This document shows, piece by piece, positions 8,115 through 18,517 of a DNA stretch of 64,000 bases. The translations under genes and the position numbers were made by a program. Source of the stretch: AV69 sp963742315 (GTDB lineage: Bacteria; Verrucomicrobiota; Verrucomicrobiia; Chthoniobacterales; UBA10450); assembly GCA_963742315.1 (NCBI GenBank), contig CAVULE010000010.1:247838-311837 (forward strand), given 5' to 3'. The notes beneath the pieces were generated by a model. That model saw only the letters and a program-made list of their open reading frames with translations. It was not told where the DNA came from and did no database searches. Position 1 is the first letter of the stretch, and every line of letters starts with the position of its first letter.

Positions 8115-9129
8115 ATGTTGGGTCGGCTGCTCGTTGTCGCACTGACGTTTTTTCCTTTGGCCGCGCGTGCTTGCGATCTGTGCGGCTGCTACACCCCGCA
8201 GGTGGAATCGATGCCGAACGAGAAAGTTTCCCTGACCGGGTTCTACACCGCCATCGCCGAGCAGTTCACCCATTTCGGCACGCTGCAATTCGACGACCAT
8301 GAAGTTGCCAATCCCACCGGGCAACGATTGGATAGTTCGATCACGCAGTTCGTCGTCGGCTATGAAATCAACAGCCGCCTCGCTGTGCAATTCAACACGC
8401 CGTTTATTTACCGCGACTTCCGGCGGCCGGAAGGGTTTGCCATCGACGAAGGAACCGTGAGCGGGTTCGGTGATGTCTCGCTTTTGGCCAAGGCCGTGCT
8501 CTGGCGTTTTGCTTCAACCGCGTGGCGTGAATTCAATGTCGAAGGAAAGAGTCCGGTTGCAATCGAGCACGAGCCGAATTGCACGTGCTCAATCGTCGCG
8601 CTGGCGGCGCTAAAATTTCCTACGGGCGATTCCAGTCGGCTGGAGGAAGAATTTCACGAAGTGGAAGTTCCGGGCGCGCCGCCGAGCGGAATCCACGGGC
8701 ACGATCTCACCCTTGGCACCGGTTCGTATGATGGGATTTTCGGCGCGGAGAGCTCTGTGCGTTACAAGAATTTTTTCGCAGAGGCCAATGGCCAATTCAC
8801 TCTCCGCGGCGACGGCGCACACGATTATCATTTTGCCAACGACCTGACGTGGAGTGCGGGTCCGGGATATTATCTGGTGCGCAAACGCGATACTTTAGTC
8901 GGATTCCAATGCGTGGCGTCCGGCGAAAGCAAGGACGTCGATCGTTTTCAAGGCCGCGCCGCTGAGGACACCGGAGTTACTTCCGTGTTTGTCGGTCCGC
9001 GCATTGTTGCTTCGCACGATCAAATCAGCGGCGAGTTCGCCGCCGAATTTCCGGTATTGATGAACACGACAGCGCTACAGGCTGGTGCCGGATTATCGGC
9101 TGCGTGCAAGTGTCGCCGTTAGCTGGTGA
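8115..9129 (+). CDS. Outer-membrane beta-barrel protein with CxLCGCY N-terminus; frame break near the end
   Basis: A signal peptide (LLVVALTFFPLAARA) precedes a mature start CDLCGCYTP, followed by alternating beta-strand patterns (FYTAIAEQFTHFG, VVGYEINSRLAVQFNTP, DVSLLAKAVLW) typical of outer-membrane barrels. The family is not recognised; small metal-related barrels in this phylum look similar (weak inference). In the written frame it ends at 9122 with a poor tail, but the +1 frame near 9080 gives DYRLRASVAVSW and a stop at 9127-9129. That is a classic barrel end with a terminal aromatic residue, and it overlaps the next gene's GTG. I take this as the true end, with one extra base near 9075-9085. 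Confidence 0.65.
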
Positions 9130-9847
9130 AGATTTGGAAAACATTGTTGCTCGTTTATCGCGAGCTGGATGTTCGGTTCCCGGTAGGGAGAGGCTCTGTC
9201 GAGCCGCGCAGACTCGTTCTAGCGAAGAGCCAATACATTTCCACCACGTTGCGACCGAGCCCGAGCTGGCCGACGCGATTGATTCATTTCGCGGTTTTCC
9301 ACAACTCGCGCGCGAATTAACCAACGGCGCAGCGTTAATCGAGTACGAGATTGCGCGGAGCGATCACGCGCTTCCCTCTCTCACCCGGGAATCGTCCTCA
9401 CGCTTCTGGCCATCGCCTGATGACATTCGATCCGATCTGGATCAGTTCGCGCCGCCCGGGAAATACGACTCGATTTTCGTTTTCTGGCCCCAGCGGGATT
9501 TGAAAAATGGCACGGCGGTTCCGTGTGATGCCTGGGGTTTGGCAATCGGCGCAAGCAAATGGACCAACGGAGCGACTTATGCCGCTATTGCGAATGCACC
9601 TTCGTTCGCATGGACAAATGAGGCGCGCGGTGAAGTTTGGCTGCACGAGTGGTTGCACGGCGTTTGTGCGCATTTCGGGCAGCGTGGTCACGTTATGCCC
9701 GAGCGCGACGCCGATGGCGGTGAATTACATGGTTATGTTCGCTCACCGAAGGCCGGTTGGACCGATTACTATCGCGATCTAATGAGTGGAAACGTTTTGG
9801 AAGGGGGAAAACGCCTTGGCATTCCGGCCGATGCGTGGATGGCGTAA
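9126..9847 (+). CDS. Putative zinc metallopeptidase with HEWLH motif; frame break near 9180-9230
   Basis: The GTG at 9126 overlaps the barrel gene's corrected stop (GTGA) and starts VKIWKTLLLVYRELDVRF. Near 9180-9230 the sensible frame changes by one base and continues as EEPIHFHHVATEPELADAIDSFRGF and further. The C-terminal half contains GEVWLHEWLHG, an HExxH zinc-binding motif, followed by CAHFGQRGH and a DADGGELHGY stretch that may supply further ligands. No signal peptide is clear. The family is unknown to me. Coupling to the barrel gene suggests a joint role at the envelope (inference). Confidence 0.5.
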
Positions 9848-10161
9848 GCCGCGTAGCCAAGTTTTCGGCCTCGAACCCGCGCCGAATGACGAAGCTCGAA
9901 TGACGAATGACGAAACCGCCGATGATCTTCTATAGCGGCGCTTTATGAGCACCGAATCCCGTTCTGGAAAGCGCACACTAAGCCTCTTTGGCCCAGCCCG
10001 GGGTTCTGCATTCAGCGGCCGGCCGACGTGTTTGTTACAAAAGTCCGCGAGGGCAGTCATCGCCAGCACGCCGGCGGCGTGTGCTCCCCCGAAATTGAAT
10101 AACCGTAGTGGGCCGGCGTCAGACGAATCCATTCAGGGGGAGGGAGTTAAAACAGGGTGCG
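9848..10161. other. Gene-poor stretch of uncertain content
   Basis: It starts with short repeats of the type GAATGACGAA (9895-9925). The rest can be read in both directions without a convincing protein; the leftward frame 9779-10132 and the rightward frame 9945-10217 have neither a recognisable domain nor a good start. I see no RNA gene. Confidence 0.4.
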
Positions 10162-10190
10162 TTGACACGATTATTAACGACGTTAACGTT
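10162..10190 (+). promoter_or_regulatory. Candidate sigma-70 promoter for kamA
   Basis: An exact TTGACA at 10162-10167 is followed after about 16 bases by TAACGT, a weak -10 box, inside a TTAACG/CGTTAA-rich segment. It lies about 40 bases before the aminomutase start. The -10 match is poor. Confidence 0.3.
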
Positions 10191-10227
10191 TTTTCTACAC
10201 AAATACGAAAATGGTGAATCTCACGCG

Positions 10228-11426
10228 ATGGAATTGAGCAGGAAAAGGCGTTCCTTTCTCACGCGCCGGGCTATTGGGCGGGCAATGGCGGTATTGCGCC
10301 GGAACTTTGGAACGACTGGAAATGGCAGCTGCAAAACCGTGTCACTAAGCTGGCCCAGCTGGAGGAACACCTTTCGCTGAGCGAAGAGGAACGCGCCGGC
10401 GTTTTGCTCTCCGGCGACAAGCTCGCACTCGCGATTACGCCGCACTTTTTCAATCTAATCCCGCGCGAAAATCCGGACGATCCGATCCGGCGTCAGATGA
10501 TTCCGCGGATCGAGGAGACGTGGGGTTCGCCCTACGACATGGCGGACCCGTGCGGGGAAGACTCGCACATGCCGGTGCCGGGGTTGGTCCACCGATATCC
10601 GGATCGCGTGCTATTTTTGGTGACGGACCGTTGTGCTGCCTATTGCCGCTATTGCACGCGCAGCCGCGTTGTCAGTGGAGTGGGGGAACAGGAATTGCAC
10701 ACTGATTTCGAAGAAGCCTTTCGCTATCTGGAGCAGCATACCGAAGTCCGCGACGTGCTTCTTTCGGGAGGCGACGCGCTCCTTTTTAGCGACGGCAAAC
10801 TGGAGAATTTGCTTAGTCGTTTGCGGGCTATTCCGCACATCGAATTTCTCCGCATCGGAACGCGGGTTCCGATTTTTCTCCCGCAGCGAATCACGCCAGA
10901 GCTTTGCGCGATGCTGGCGAAGTATCATCCGCTCTGGATGAGCGTGCACGTGAATCATCCGCGCGAGCTTACCATTGAAGTGAAAGAGGCGCTGGAGCGG
11001 TTGGCGAATGCCGGCATCCCGTTGGGCAACCAAAGCGTGTTGCTCGCGGGCGTGAACGACGATCTGGAGACAATGAAGACGCTCGTGCACAAACTCCTGA
11101 TGTGCCGTGTGCGCCCGTATTACCTTTACCAATGTGACTTGATTAACGGTTCATCGCACCTGCGCACTTCTGTCGCGAAAGGGATCGAGATCATTGAAGG
11201 GCTGCGCGGTCACACCACTGGTTACGCCGTCCCACAATACGTAATCGACGCCCCCGGCGGCGGCGGTAAGGTGCCGATCAATCCCGGCTACATCCTCTAT
11301 CACGACAACGAGAAGATCGTGATCCGAAACTACGAGGGAAAAATCTTCGAGTATCCCGAGACCGGAAACGAGAACGTCCAGTTCGCCCCGCAACGGGAGT
11401 ATCACGACGAGTACTTGTACTCGTAA
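10228..11426 (+). CDS. kamA: Lysine 2,3-aminomutase (radical SAM, KamA family); start frame broken
   Basis: Radical-SAM, PLP-dependent enzyme that moves the amino group of L-lysine to give beta-lysine. The cluster motif CAAYCRYC (CxxxCxxC) is present, followed by the SGGDALL motif and the C-terminal PGGGGKVP and RNYEGKI motifs of true KamA proteins. The coding frame is open from 10218 and reads EQEKAFLSHAPGYWAG, but has no start codon there. The ATG at 10228 would join it if one A were missing from the AA run at 10232-10233, giving an N-terminus MEIEQEKAFL. From that start it is about 400 aa, normal for the family. A shorter start at TTG 10404 would cut off family sequence. EpmB-type EF-P lysyltransferases lack this C-terminal end, and no efp or epmA gene is nearby. 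Confidence 0.85.
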
Positions 11427-11445
11427 ACCGCCACGTTTTCAGTCT

Positions 11446-11620
11446 TGTCATCCCGAGCGAAGTCGAGGGATCTCTAACTTAAAAAAGGAAGAATAGTTAG
11501 AGATGTCTCGACTTCGCTCGACATGACAAAGGGACGTCAGTCCGGTTCGGACCGAGACATCTCTAACCGTTCATCTTTATTTTTAAGTTAGAGATTCCCC
11601 GGCTCCGCTCGGAATGACGC
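11446..11620. repeat. Two abutting family A repeats
   Basis: Two inverted-repeat units: 11446-11527, with CATCCCGAGCGAAGTCGAG and CTCGACTTCGCTCGACATG ends, and a second ending CTCCGCTCGGAATGAC. They share GTTAGAGAT arms and an internal palindrome (GTCAGTCCGGTTCGGACCGAG). They fill most of the 340-base gap 11427-11766; the rest (11621-11766) shows nothing I can name. Confidence 0.7.
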
Positions 11621-11766
11621 TTGGAATGATAGACGACGGTCAACTCGCCCGTATTTGTCATCGTGATCTTGGAGGGCGCCGCGCGGTCAGCGCTCTGAGG
11701 TTTGGGACACGACCCCATTCGACCGGCGCGGGCCAGGGGGTGCGTATCCTCCTTTATTAAGCTCGG

Positions 11767-12240
11767 CTACGAGTGCACCGTTAGCTTCGTTTCCGTGCCT
11801 TTCTTCGGGTGGCCATCCAGAGGAGAGTACGCGCTGTAGGTGCCGCTTTTGAGTTGGACGTGCAGAACTTTGGTCTCATTCGGCTGCAGATCGACCGTAA
11901 ACTTGTGGATTCCGTCCTGGCCGCGAACCACGAAGTTGTGTTTTTCGTTTCCGGCATTCTTCACTACGAACGCGGTCTTGCCTGGTTCCACGCTCGTCGG
12001 CATGTCGATCTTGTCGTCCGACAACGTGACGTCAACGCGCCGCGCATCTGGATCGGGAGTGACCGCACCGACGACTTTGTGAACGACTTCTTTGGTGCCT
12101 TTGACTACTTTGTGCCCGACATTTTTGGCGGTGTCGACCGCGTCCTCGGCCACTTCGCCTGCTTTGTCGACCGGCCCCTCCGCCCAGACCACACCAAGGG
12201 ATAGAGCGACCGCAATAATGGTTGAAAGAGGTAGTTTCAT
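11767..12240 (-). CDS. Exported cupredoxin-like protein with degenerate copper site
   Basis: The ATG at 12240 gives a signal peptide (TIIAVALSLGVVWA). It is followed by an Ala/Lys/Val-rich helical stretch (VAEDAVDTAKNVGHKVV) and a beta-sandwich (about residues 85-157) typical of cupredoxins: KTAFVVKNAGNEKHNFVV then KSGTYSAYSPLDGHPKKGT. In copper-binding relatives the YCPxxxH segment supplies Cys, His and Met ligands; here the Cys position is Ser and no clear Met follows, so type-1 copper binding is doubtful. A longer start at 12336 is possible but has no export signal at its end. It sits alone between repeats. Confidence 0.65.
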   Translation of the reverse strand: MKLPLSTIIAVALSLGVVWAEGPVDKAGEVAEDAVDTAKNVGHKVVKGTKEVVHKVVGAVTPDPDARRVDVTLSDDKIDMPTSVEPGKTAFVVKNAGNEKHNFVVRGQDGIHKFTVDLQPNETKVLHVQLKSGTYSAYSPLDGHPKKGTETKLTVHS

Positions 12241-12330
12241 AGTACTAAAGATATCGTATGCAGCCCACCAATTAGCTGCTCCAGTAAGCGATCTCTTCCG
12301 CGAATCACCGTCGTTTTCGCAGCGCTTGCT

Positions 12331-12409
12331 TGTCATGTCGAGCGGAGTCGAGACATCTCTAAATATTTTCCTGAACGGTTAGAGATTCCTCGACTACGCT
12401 CGGAATGAC
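12331..12409. repeat. Family A palindromic repeat
   Basis: Opens TGTCATGTCGAGCGGAGTCG and closes CGACTACGCTCGGAATGACA, with AGAGAT/TTAGAGA inner arms. It lies between the cupredoxin-like gene and the convergent end of the amidohydrolase gene. Confidence 0.7.
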
Positions 12410-12419
12410 AAAAAAAGTG

Positions 12420-14087
12420 TTATCGATCTCCGTTAACAATCTCTCCGCCGATGACAGTCATCTCGCAGCGAGTTTTCAGGATCTCCGGCGCGGGAATTTT
12501 CATGATGTCGGCCGAGAGGACGGTGAAATCGGCGAGCTTGCGGACTTCGATTGAGCCGTTGTCGTTTTCTTCAAAGGCGGCGTAAGCGGCATTGATAGTG
12601 AACATCCTCAGCGCTTGCTCGCGCGACACAGCTTGCTCGGGATGCCAGCCTTCACTCGATTCGCCCTTGATACTTTTGCGCGCGACCGCGGCGTAAAATT
12701 CGATCATCGGTTCTCCGCGCTCGACCGGCGCGTCGGAGCCGCCGCAAACAATCGCGCCCGACTTAATCAGACTATTCCAGGCGTACGCGCCGGCGAGACG
12801 CTCCATTCCGAGCCGCGCCGGCGCGAAAAATAAATCGCTGATCGCATGCGACGGTTGCATCGAGGCGATGACACCGAGCCTGCCGAAACGCGGAAGGTCT
12901 TGCTCGCTCAAAATCTGCGCGTGCTCAACCCGCCAACGCGGTTCCTGAATTTTTCGTTCGCCAGGTGGCACGGCTCTAAACGCTTGCTCGTAAAGGTCGA
13001 GAATTAGTCGATTAGCGCGGTCGCCGATTGCGTGCGTCTCGACTTGAATGCCACGGCGCAATGCCTCGACAAACATCGGCCTCAGCTCTTCCGGTTTCTG
13101 CGTCAGGAAACCGGAAGTGTCGGCTTTGTCCGAATAAGGCGCGAGTAAGGCCGCGCCGCGCGAACCGAGCGCACCGTCAAAAATAACTTTGATCGTGCGC
13201 TGCGTGAAACGGTGATCAAATGCGTTCAAGGTCGCTCCATTTTTCAACAATGCGTTGGCGGCTTCACCGGGACCGTAAGCGGCATTGATCATGCGCAGTT
13301 TCACCTTCCCCACGGCGTAGGCGCGTCGGATGATTTCCTGATCCGACAATTCACTGCCGGCGTTTTGGATTTCACACCAGCCGAGTTTGATCTCGCGATC
13401 GATGCCCTTGAGTAACGCCTGCTCGTTCTCAGCTTCGGTCGGCTTGGGAATATTTTTCGCGACCAAATCCATCGCATTATCGAGCAACATTCCATTTGGA
13501 TCGCCGTTCGTTTTTAGGATTTGTCCGCCGAATGGATCGGGCGTGTGATCGTCGATGTTGGCGAGTTTCAGCGCGGCGGAGTTGACGACTGCGGCGTGAC
13601 CATCGGCCCGGGTTAGAAAAACGGGATTGTCCGGCGCGGTTTTGTCGAGATCAGCGCGGGTTGGAAATTGGGGCGGCTTCCAGAACGTTTCAATCCAGCC
13701 GCGGCCGGTTATCCATTTGTTGCGCTCTGTTTGCGCGACGCGCTCCTTGGTCTTCGCGAGAAAATCTTCGCGCGTATTCGTCCCCTCGAGATTCAAGGTC
13801 ATCTCGCGCTCGCCGATTCCAAAAATGTGACAATGCGAATCAGTGAAACCGGGCGTAACAGTCTTGCCCGCCAAATCAACGATGCGCGTTTTGCCGCCTC
13901 GGAATTGTTCGGCGTCCGCATTTGCGCCAACGAAAATGATGCGATCGCCCTTGACCGCGATTGCCTGGGCGAACGGCTGCTTGTCGTTAACGGTGTAGAT
14001 ATTTCCGTTAATGAAAATTGTCTCGGCAGTTTCCGCGCCGGCCGTAACGCCACTCATAAATAGCAGGATAGCAGTGACAGCTCGCAT
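12420..14087 (-). CDS. Exported amidohydrolase, YtcJ-like (amidohydrolase 3 family)
   Basis: 555 aa metal-dependent hydrolase. A signal peptide (AVTAILLFMSGVTAGA) precedes the family start ETIFINGNIYTVNDKQP. Metal ligands are visible in PGFTDSHCH, in the HAIGDRA segment (about residue 350), in RVEHAQIL and in SDAPVE near residue 450. YtcJ-like enzymes hydrolyse N-acyl or cyclic amide bonds, but substrates are mostly unknown, so none is given here. The export signal suggests action outside the cytoplasm. It is divergent from actA and has no partner gene. Confidence 0.88.
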   Translation of the reverse strand: MRAVTAILLFMSGVTAGAETAETIFINGNIYTVNDKQPFAQAIAVKGDRIIFVGANADAEQFRGGKTRIVDLAGKTVTPGFTDSHCHIFGIGEREMTLNLEGTNTREDFLAKTKERVAQTERNKWITGRGWIETFWKPPQFPTRADLDKTAPDNPVFLTRADGHAAVVNSAALKLANIDDHTPDPFGGQILKTNGDPNGMLLDNAMDLVAKNIPKPTEAENEQALLKGIDREIKLGWCEIQNAGSELSDQEIIRRAYAVGKVKLRMINAAYGPGEAANALLKNGATLNAFDHRFTQRTIKVIFDGALGSRGAALLAPYSDKADTSGFLTQKPEELRPMFVEALRRGIQVETHAIGDRANRLILDLYEQAFRAVPPGERKIQEPRWRVEHAQILSEQDLPRFGRLGVIASMQPSHAISDLFFAPARLGMERLAGAYAWNSLIKSGAIVCGGSDAPVERGEPMIEFYAAVARKSIKGESSEGWHPEQAVSREQALRMFTINAAYAAFEENDNGSIEVRKLADFTVLSADIMKIPAPEILKTRCEMTVIGGEIVNGDR

Positions 14088-14150
14088 TAACCGGATTCCT
14101 CTATCATTCCTGGCGAAAATGCCAGTTCGGCCCGGGCTGAAATTTTTTTT

Positions 14151-14178
14151 TTGCCAAGCAGTGGCGTGTTTATAGAAT
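14151..14178 (+). promoter_or_regulatory. Candidate promoter of the act operon
   Basis: TTGCCA (14151-14156) and TAGAAT (14173-14178) are separated by 16 bases, about 134 bases upstream of the actA ATG and just after a T run. The spacing and match fit a sigma-70 promoter for the long respiratory operon. Confidence 0.45.
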
Positions 14179-14311
14179 CAGCGCACACTGTTTCGGCAGC
14201 GCGTGCAACCTTAACCCTTTGCTCATCTGAAACCGCCACAAATTTTTGCCAATTTTATCGCGGAGAAAAATTGGCGGTGGCGGATCAATTTCAAACGGGG
14301 TCGCTAACTTT

Positions 14312-15037
14312 ATGGCGAACTTTTTCCCGCGCTGGTCAAACTGGTTGCCACTGAAGCTGGTCATCTGCAGCGTGGTGATAGTCTGCGGCCTCACCGCCGG
14401 CACCTGGTATTACGTCACCCCGAAATATACCAAGGTCGGTTACGAGCCGATCCAGCCGGTCCCGTTTCCCCACGATATTCACGTTTCCCAATTGGGAATG
14501 GATTGCCGTTATTGCCACAGCTTTGTCGATGTTGCGGCGCAGTCCAACGTGCCGAACACGCAGACCTGCATGGCGTGTCATCAGCAGGTGCAAAAAGATA
14601 ATCCGAAGCTTGAGCCGGTCCGGGACAGTTGGAAGACGGGCAAGCCGATTGAGTGGGTCTGGCTCCATCGCACGGTCGATTACGTCTATTATAATCACGC
14701 GGCCCACGTGAACCGGGGCATCAGCTGCTTCAGTTGCCACGGCGCCGTGAACCACATGCCAGTAGTGTATATGGCTAAGCCGCACAGCATGGCCTGGTGT
14801 CTCGAATGTCACCGTCATCCGGAGAATTTTTTGCGCCCAGAAGACCAGATCACAAATTTGGATTGGAAACCCTCGGATGTGAATCCGGCCGAATTCGTCG
14901 GCAAGTATGGCCAACCGAAAGACGTGCGCGACGACTGGTCGAAAAAGAAAAAGCTAACCCAGCGTGAAATTGGCCAGACCTTAAAGGAACACTGGAACAT
15001 TCAGCCGAGCGAAAATTGCCAGTCTTGCCACCGATGA
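14312..15037 (+). CDS. actA: ACIII subunit ActA, pentahaem cytochrome c
   Basis: Electron-transfer subunit of alternative complex III, a quinol oxidoreductase that passes electrons to periplasmic carriers or an oxidase. The N-terminal membrane helix (LKLVICSVVIVCGLTAGTWYY) anchors it. Five CxxCH sites are visible: CRYCH, CMACH, CFSCH, CLECH and CQSCH, the number expected for ActA. The ATG at 14312 is chosen because the membrane anchor follows directly; the longer frame upstream adds a glycine-rich stretch with no family match. First gene of the actA-F series. Confidence 0.93.
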   Translation: MANFFPRWSNWLPLKLVICSVVIVCGLTAGTWYYVTPKYTKVGYEPIQPVPFPHDIHVSQLGMDCRYCHSFVDVAAQSNVPNTQTCMACHQQVQKDNPKLEPVRDSWKTGKPIEWVWLHRTVDYVYYNHAAHVNRGISCFSCHGAVNHMPVVYMAKPHSMAWCLECHRHPENFLRPEDQITNLDWKPSDVNPAEFVGKYGQPKDVRDDWSKKKKLTQREIGQTLKEHWNIQPSENCQSCHR

Positions 15038-15059
15038 GGGCTTCACCACACGACGCGCA

Positions 15060-15194
15060 GCGGAACACAGGTTTTCAACCTGTGCGCCCAGCGGGCTTGC
15101 AGCCCGCTGTCGATCAAACCATGTGCGCTAATGCTTCTTCATTCTCAACAGGCGAAACGCCGGTTGGGCGCACAGGCCGGAGGCCTATGTTTCC
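15060..15194. repeat. Family E repeat ending at the actB start codon
   Basis: Outer arms GGAACACAGG and CCTATGTTTCC, inner arms TGCGCCCA and TGGGCGCA, plus an AGCGGGCTTGCAGCCCGCT hairpin. The repeat ends on the base before the actB ATG (15195), so it forms the whole actA-actB spacer and any ribosome binding site must lie within it. A second copy is nested at 30172-30299. Confidence 0.7.
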
Positions 15195-18100
15195 ATGAAG
15201 CGCGTATTTCAACATCCACCGGCACCTACTTCCGGGCGACGCTATTGGCGAAGCACCGATGAACTGGCCGACACGCCTGAGTTCCGCGAATGGCTGGAGC
15301 GCGAATTTCCATCCAGCGCCGCGCAACTGAATGGCGACGAATGGTCGCGCCGGAGCTTTTTGAAACTGATGGGTGCGTCCGTCGCGCTGGCTGGATTTGG
15401 CGTGAGCAGTTGTCGCCGGCCGGAATTGCATCTGGTCCCCTTCACTAAAACGGTCGAGTGGACCATTCCCGGCAAATTCCTCTACTACAGCACGGCGATG
15501 CCGCGACGAAACGGGGCGATTCCGCTCCTGGTTACTACCGTTGACGGCCGGCCGATCAAGCTCGACGGCAATCCGCTGCATCCGGCAAGCAACGGTGCCA
15601 GCGATGTGTTCGTGCAGGCCGCAATTAACGAGCTTTACAATCCGCTGCGAGCAAAGCGCATTGCCGAGAATGGCAAAACCACCACCCCGGCCGCGTTTGA
15701 AAAATATCTGGGCGATTTGCGCGCGAAAATCGGGGACGGCGCCGGTTTGGCGTTTCTGGTTGAAGAAACGCACTCGCCTACGCGCGAAAGAATTCGCGGC
15801 GAACTGGAGAAAATGTTCCCACGTATGCGGTGGTGCGTTTACGATCCCTTGCGCAGCGAAGCGCAAAATTTCGCCACCCAGATCAGTTTCGGCGACAATC
15901 TGCGGCTCGTTCCTCGGATTGAGCGCGCCGACGTGATTCTGGCGCTCGACAGCGATTTCCTCGATTGCGGCGAAGGCGACATCGCATCGTCTCGCGCTTT
16001 CAGTTTTCGGCGTCGCGTTAGTTCGGGGAAAGACTCGATGAACCGGCTCTATGTCGTTGAGAACCGCTATACTCTTACCGGGGCGATGGCGGATCACCGG
16101 CTGCGTTTACCGGCGAGCCAAATTCCACTGGTCGCGCACGCTATTGCAACCAGGATCGCGACCGCTACAAAGGACTCAGGCCTGGGTTCGATCCTCGCCA
16201 CCTTGCAGGTTCCCGCGGGGGCGGCGCAGTTCGACGAACAATGGTTAGATGAAGCGGCAAACGATTTGGTTTCGAAATCGGGTGCCGGACTGGTTTTAGC
16301 CGGGCCGCAACAACCGGTCGTTGTTCAGTTGCTTGCCTATGGAATTAATTCCGCGCTGAAAAATGTCGGGAGCACGGTTTTGCTGCGCGAGCGTCATCGC
16401 AATCAGCGCGATAATAGCATTCTCCAACTCGCGGGCGACATCGTTGGAGCGGCCGGAGTTAGTCGCATAAACAGCTTTTTATACTCGGCGCGAATCCAGT
16501 GTTCAACGCACCGCGCTCGTTGGCGTCACGATTCAACGAGCAAGACGCTGGCTCGATTGGCCCGAGCTTCAAAAAAAGGTGCCCGATGTAATCCGGCTCG
16601 GCTATTACGAAGACGAGACTTCCGCGCTTTCTCGTTGGATTCTGCCCGCATCACATTTCCTGGAATCGTGGGGCGATGCGCTCAGCTCAGAAGGGCATTA
16701 CCTGGCTATCCAACCGATGATTCTCCCGCTTTTCGGCGGGTTTTCCGAGCTTGATTTGTTGAACGCAGTGATGGGCAAACCGAAAGTCGACGGGCCCGAA
16801 TTAGTTCAGGAAACTTTCCAGGCAAGCAAGCCAAGTGGCGATCCCGCGACCGCCTGGTCGAAATTTTTGCACGACGGTTTCGCGTCGCACATTTTGCTGC
16901 GCGACCAGCCGCCTACATTCAATGGCAACACCGCCGGTGGCATCGCCCACAATCTCTGGAGCCCGCCTGGACCTGGCGCCAACACCGGAATCACCCGAGG
17001 TCGTGCTGGTACGTGATTACTCAATCGACGACGGCCGTTACATCAATAACGCCTGGTTGCAGGAAATGCCCGATCCGATCACCAAGTTGACCTGGGATAA
17101 CGCGGCGCTGATCAGTCCGCGCTATGCCAAAACGCTCGGGGTGGAGACGGGCGATCTCATTAAAATCACGGTGAACGATGTCGTCCCCGCCACTCCGCCA
17201 CCGGCGAAAGGTAAGTCTGCCCCGCCGCCGCCACCCCCATCAACGCCGCGGGAACTGGAAATTGCAGTGCTGATTTCGCCAGGGCACGCGGAGAATTCGA
17301 TCACTATTTCGCTCGGCTATGGCCGCGCTAGTCTGACCAGCGTGGGCGAGAGCAGCGGCTTCAATGGCTATTTGCTGCGCACCGCAAGTAATCCGCATTA
17401 CATTGTTGCCGACGGCAAAGCGATCGAGAGCATCGCGGTCAAGAAAGTGGGGAGAAAATATCCGCTTTCGATCACGCAGGATCATTTCAGCATCGAAGGC
17501 CGCGGGTTGGTCCGCGAAGCGACGCTTGAGCACTACCGCGAAGACAACGAGTTCGTGAAAAAAATCGCGGGTGACGACGAGCTGCCCCCACACTTACCGA
17601 GCATCTACCGTCATCCGCCGTTGCAGGCGGCGCAGCAGTGGGGCATGACGATCGATTTGAATACCTGCACCGGTTGCAGCGCCTGTGTCATCGCATGCCA
17701 GGCGGAGAACAATGTCCCGGTCGTTGGCAAATTGGAGGTCGCCCATGGCCGGGCGATGCACTGGCTGCGGATCGATCGCTATTTCGCCAGTGAGCATGGT
17801 TACGACCAGGACAAGGGCGAGCTTCCGGAAGATCCCGAGCTGGTACATGAACCGATGATGTGCCAGCACTGCGAGAACGCCCCTTGCGAGACGGTTTGCC
17901 CGGTCAACGCTACCATCCACAGCGAAGATGGCCTGAACGTTATGGCCTACAACCGTTGTGTCGGCACGCGTTATTGCGCGAACAATTGCCCGTTCAAGGT
18001 TCGGCGTTTCAATTTTTTCGATTACAACCAGCGGCCGGTCGGCAAAAAGAAAATTGCCGGCGCCCTCAATATTTATAAGGAATACTTCGCGCCGTTCACC

Positions 18101-18517
18101 GAAAAAGGCGCGCCCGATACGGTCAAGCTTTCGAAAAATCCGAACGTGACCGTGCGCATGCGCGGGGTGATGGAGAAATGCACGTTTTGTGTGCAACGGA
18201 TCGAGGAAGCGAAAATCGCCGCTCACGTCCGCGCGGGCGCTTCCGCGGATGACCTTCGAATTCCGCGCGATTCCTTTACCACGGCGTGCGCGCAGGCCTG
18301 CCCGAACGAGGCCATTGTGTTCGGAGACATTCGCGATCCTGAGAGCAAGGTTTCGAAAATGAAATTGCAGGACCGCAATTATCGCCTGCTTCAATATCTG
18401 AACGTGAATACCCGCGTCAGTTACCTCGCGCGCATCCGCAATCCGAATCCGAAAATGCCTGATGCGCACAAAATTGGGATCGCCAGCCCTAACGAGAAAG
18501 AGGAGGCGAAAGAATGA
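15195..18517 (+). CDS. actB: ACIII subunit ActB (molybdopterin-oxidoreductase-like plus Fe-S part), several frame breaks
   Basis: The largest ACIII subunit, a periplasm-facing protein with a Tat signal (SRRSFLKLMGA). Its first two thirds are related to molybdopterin oxidoreductases, and its last third is a ferredoxin-like domain with four cysteine groups: CTGCSACVIAC, CQHCENAPCETVCP, CVGTRYCANNCP and CTFCV...CAQACP. Coding sense changes frame at about 16470 (to LFILGANPVFNAPRS), again near 16540 (to KKVPDVIRLGYYEDE) and near 16985 (to VVLVRDYSIDDGRYIN). All parts align to one protein of about 1100 aa, so base indels are likely; otherwise it is a pseudogene. The stop overlaps actC by ATGA. Confidence 0.88.

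Noticed and set aside
9779..10132. Leftward reading frame of 117 codons after the HEWLH gene
   Set aside because: It overlaps the end of the HEWLH gene, reads through short GAATGACGAA repeats and shows no domain, export signal or ribosome binding site.
10228..11426. EpmB, the EF-P lysine modification enzyme
   Set aside because: The PGGGGKVP and RNYEGKI C-terminal motifs belong to lysine 2,3-aminomutase, and neither efp nor epmA is in the window.
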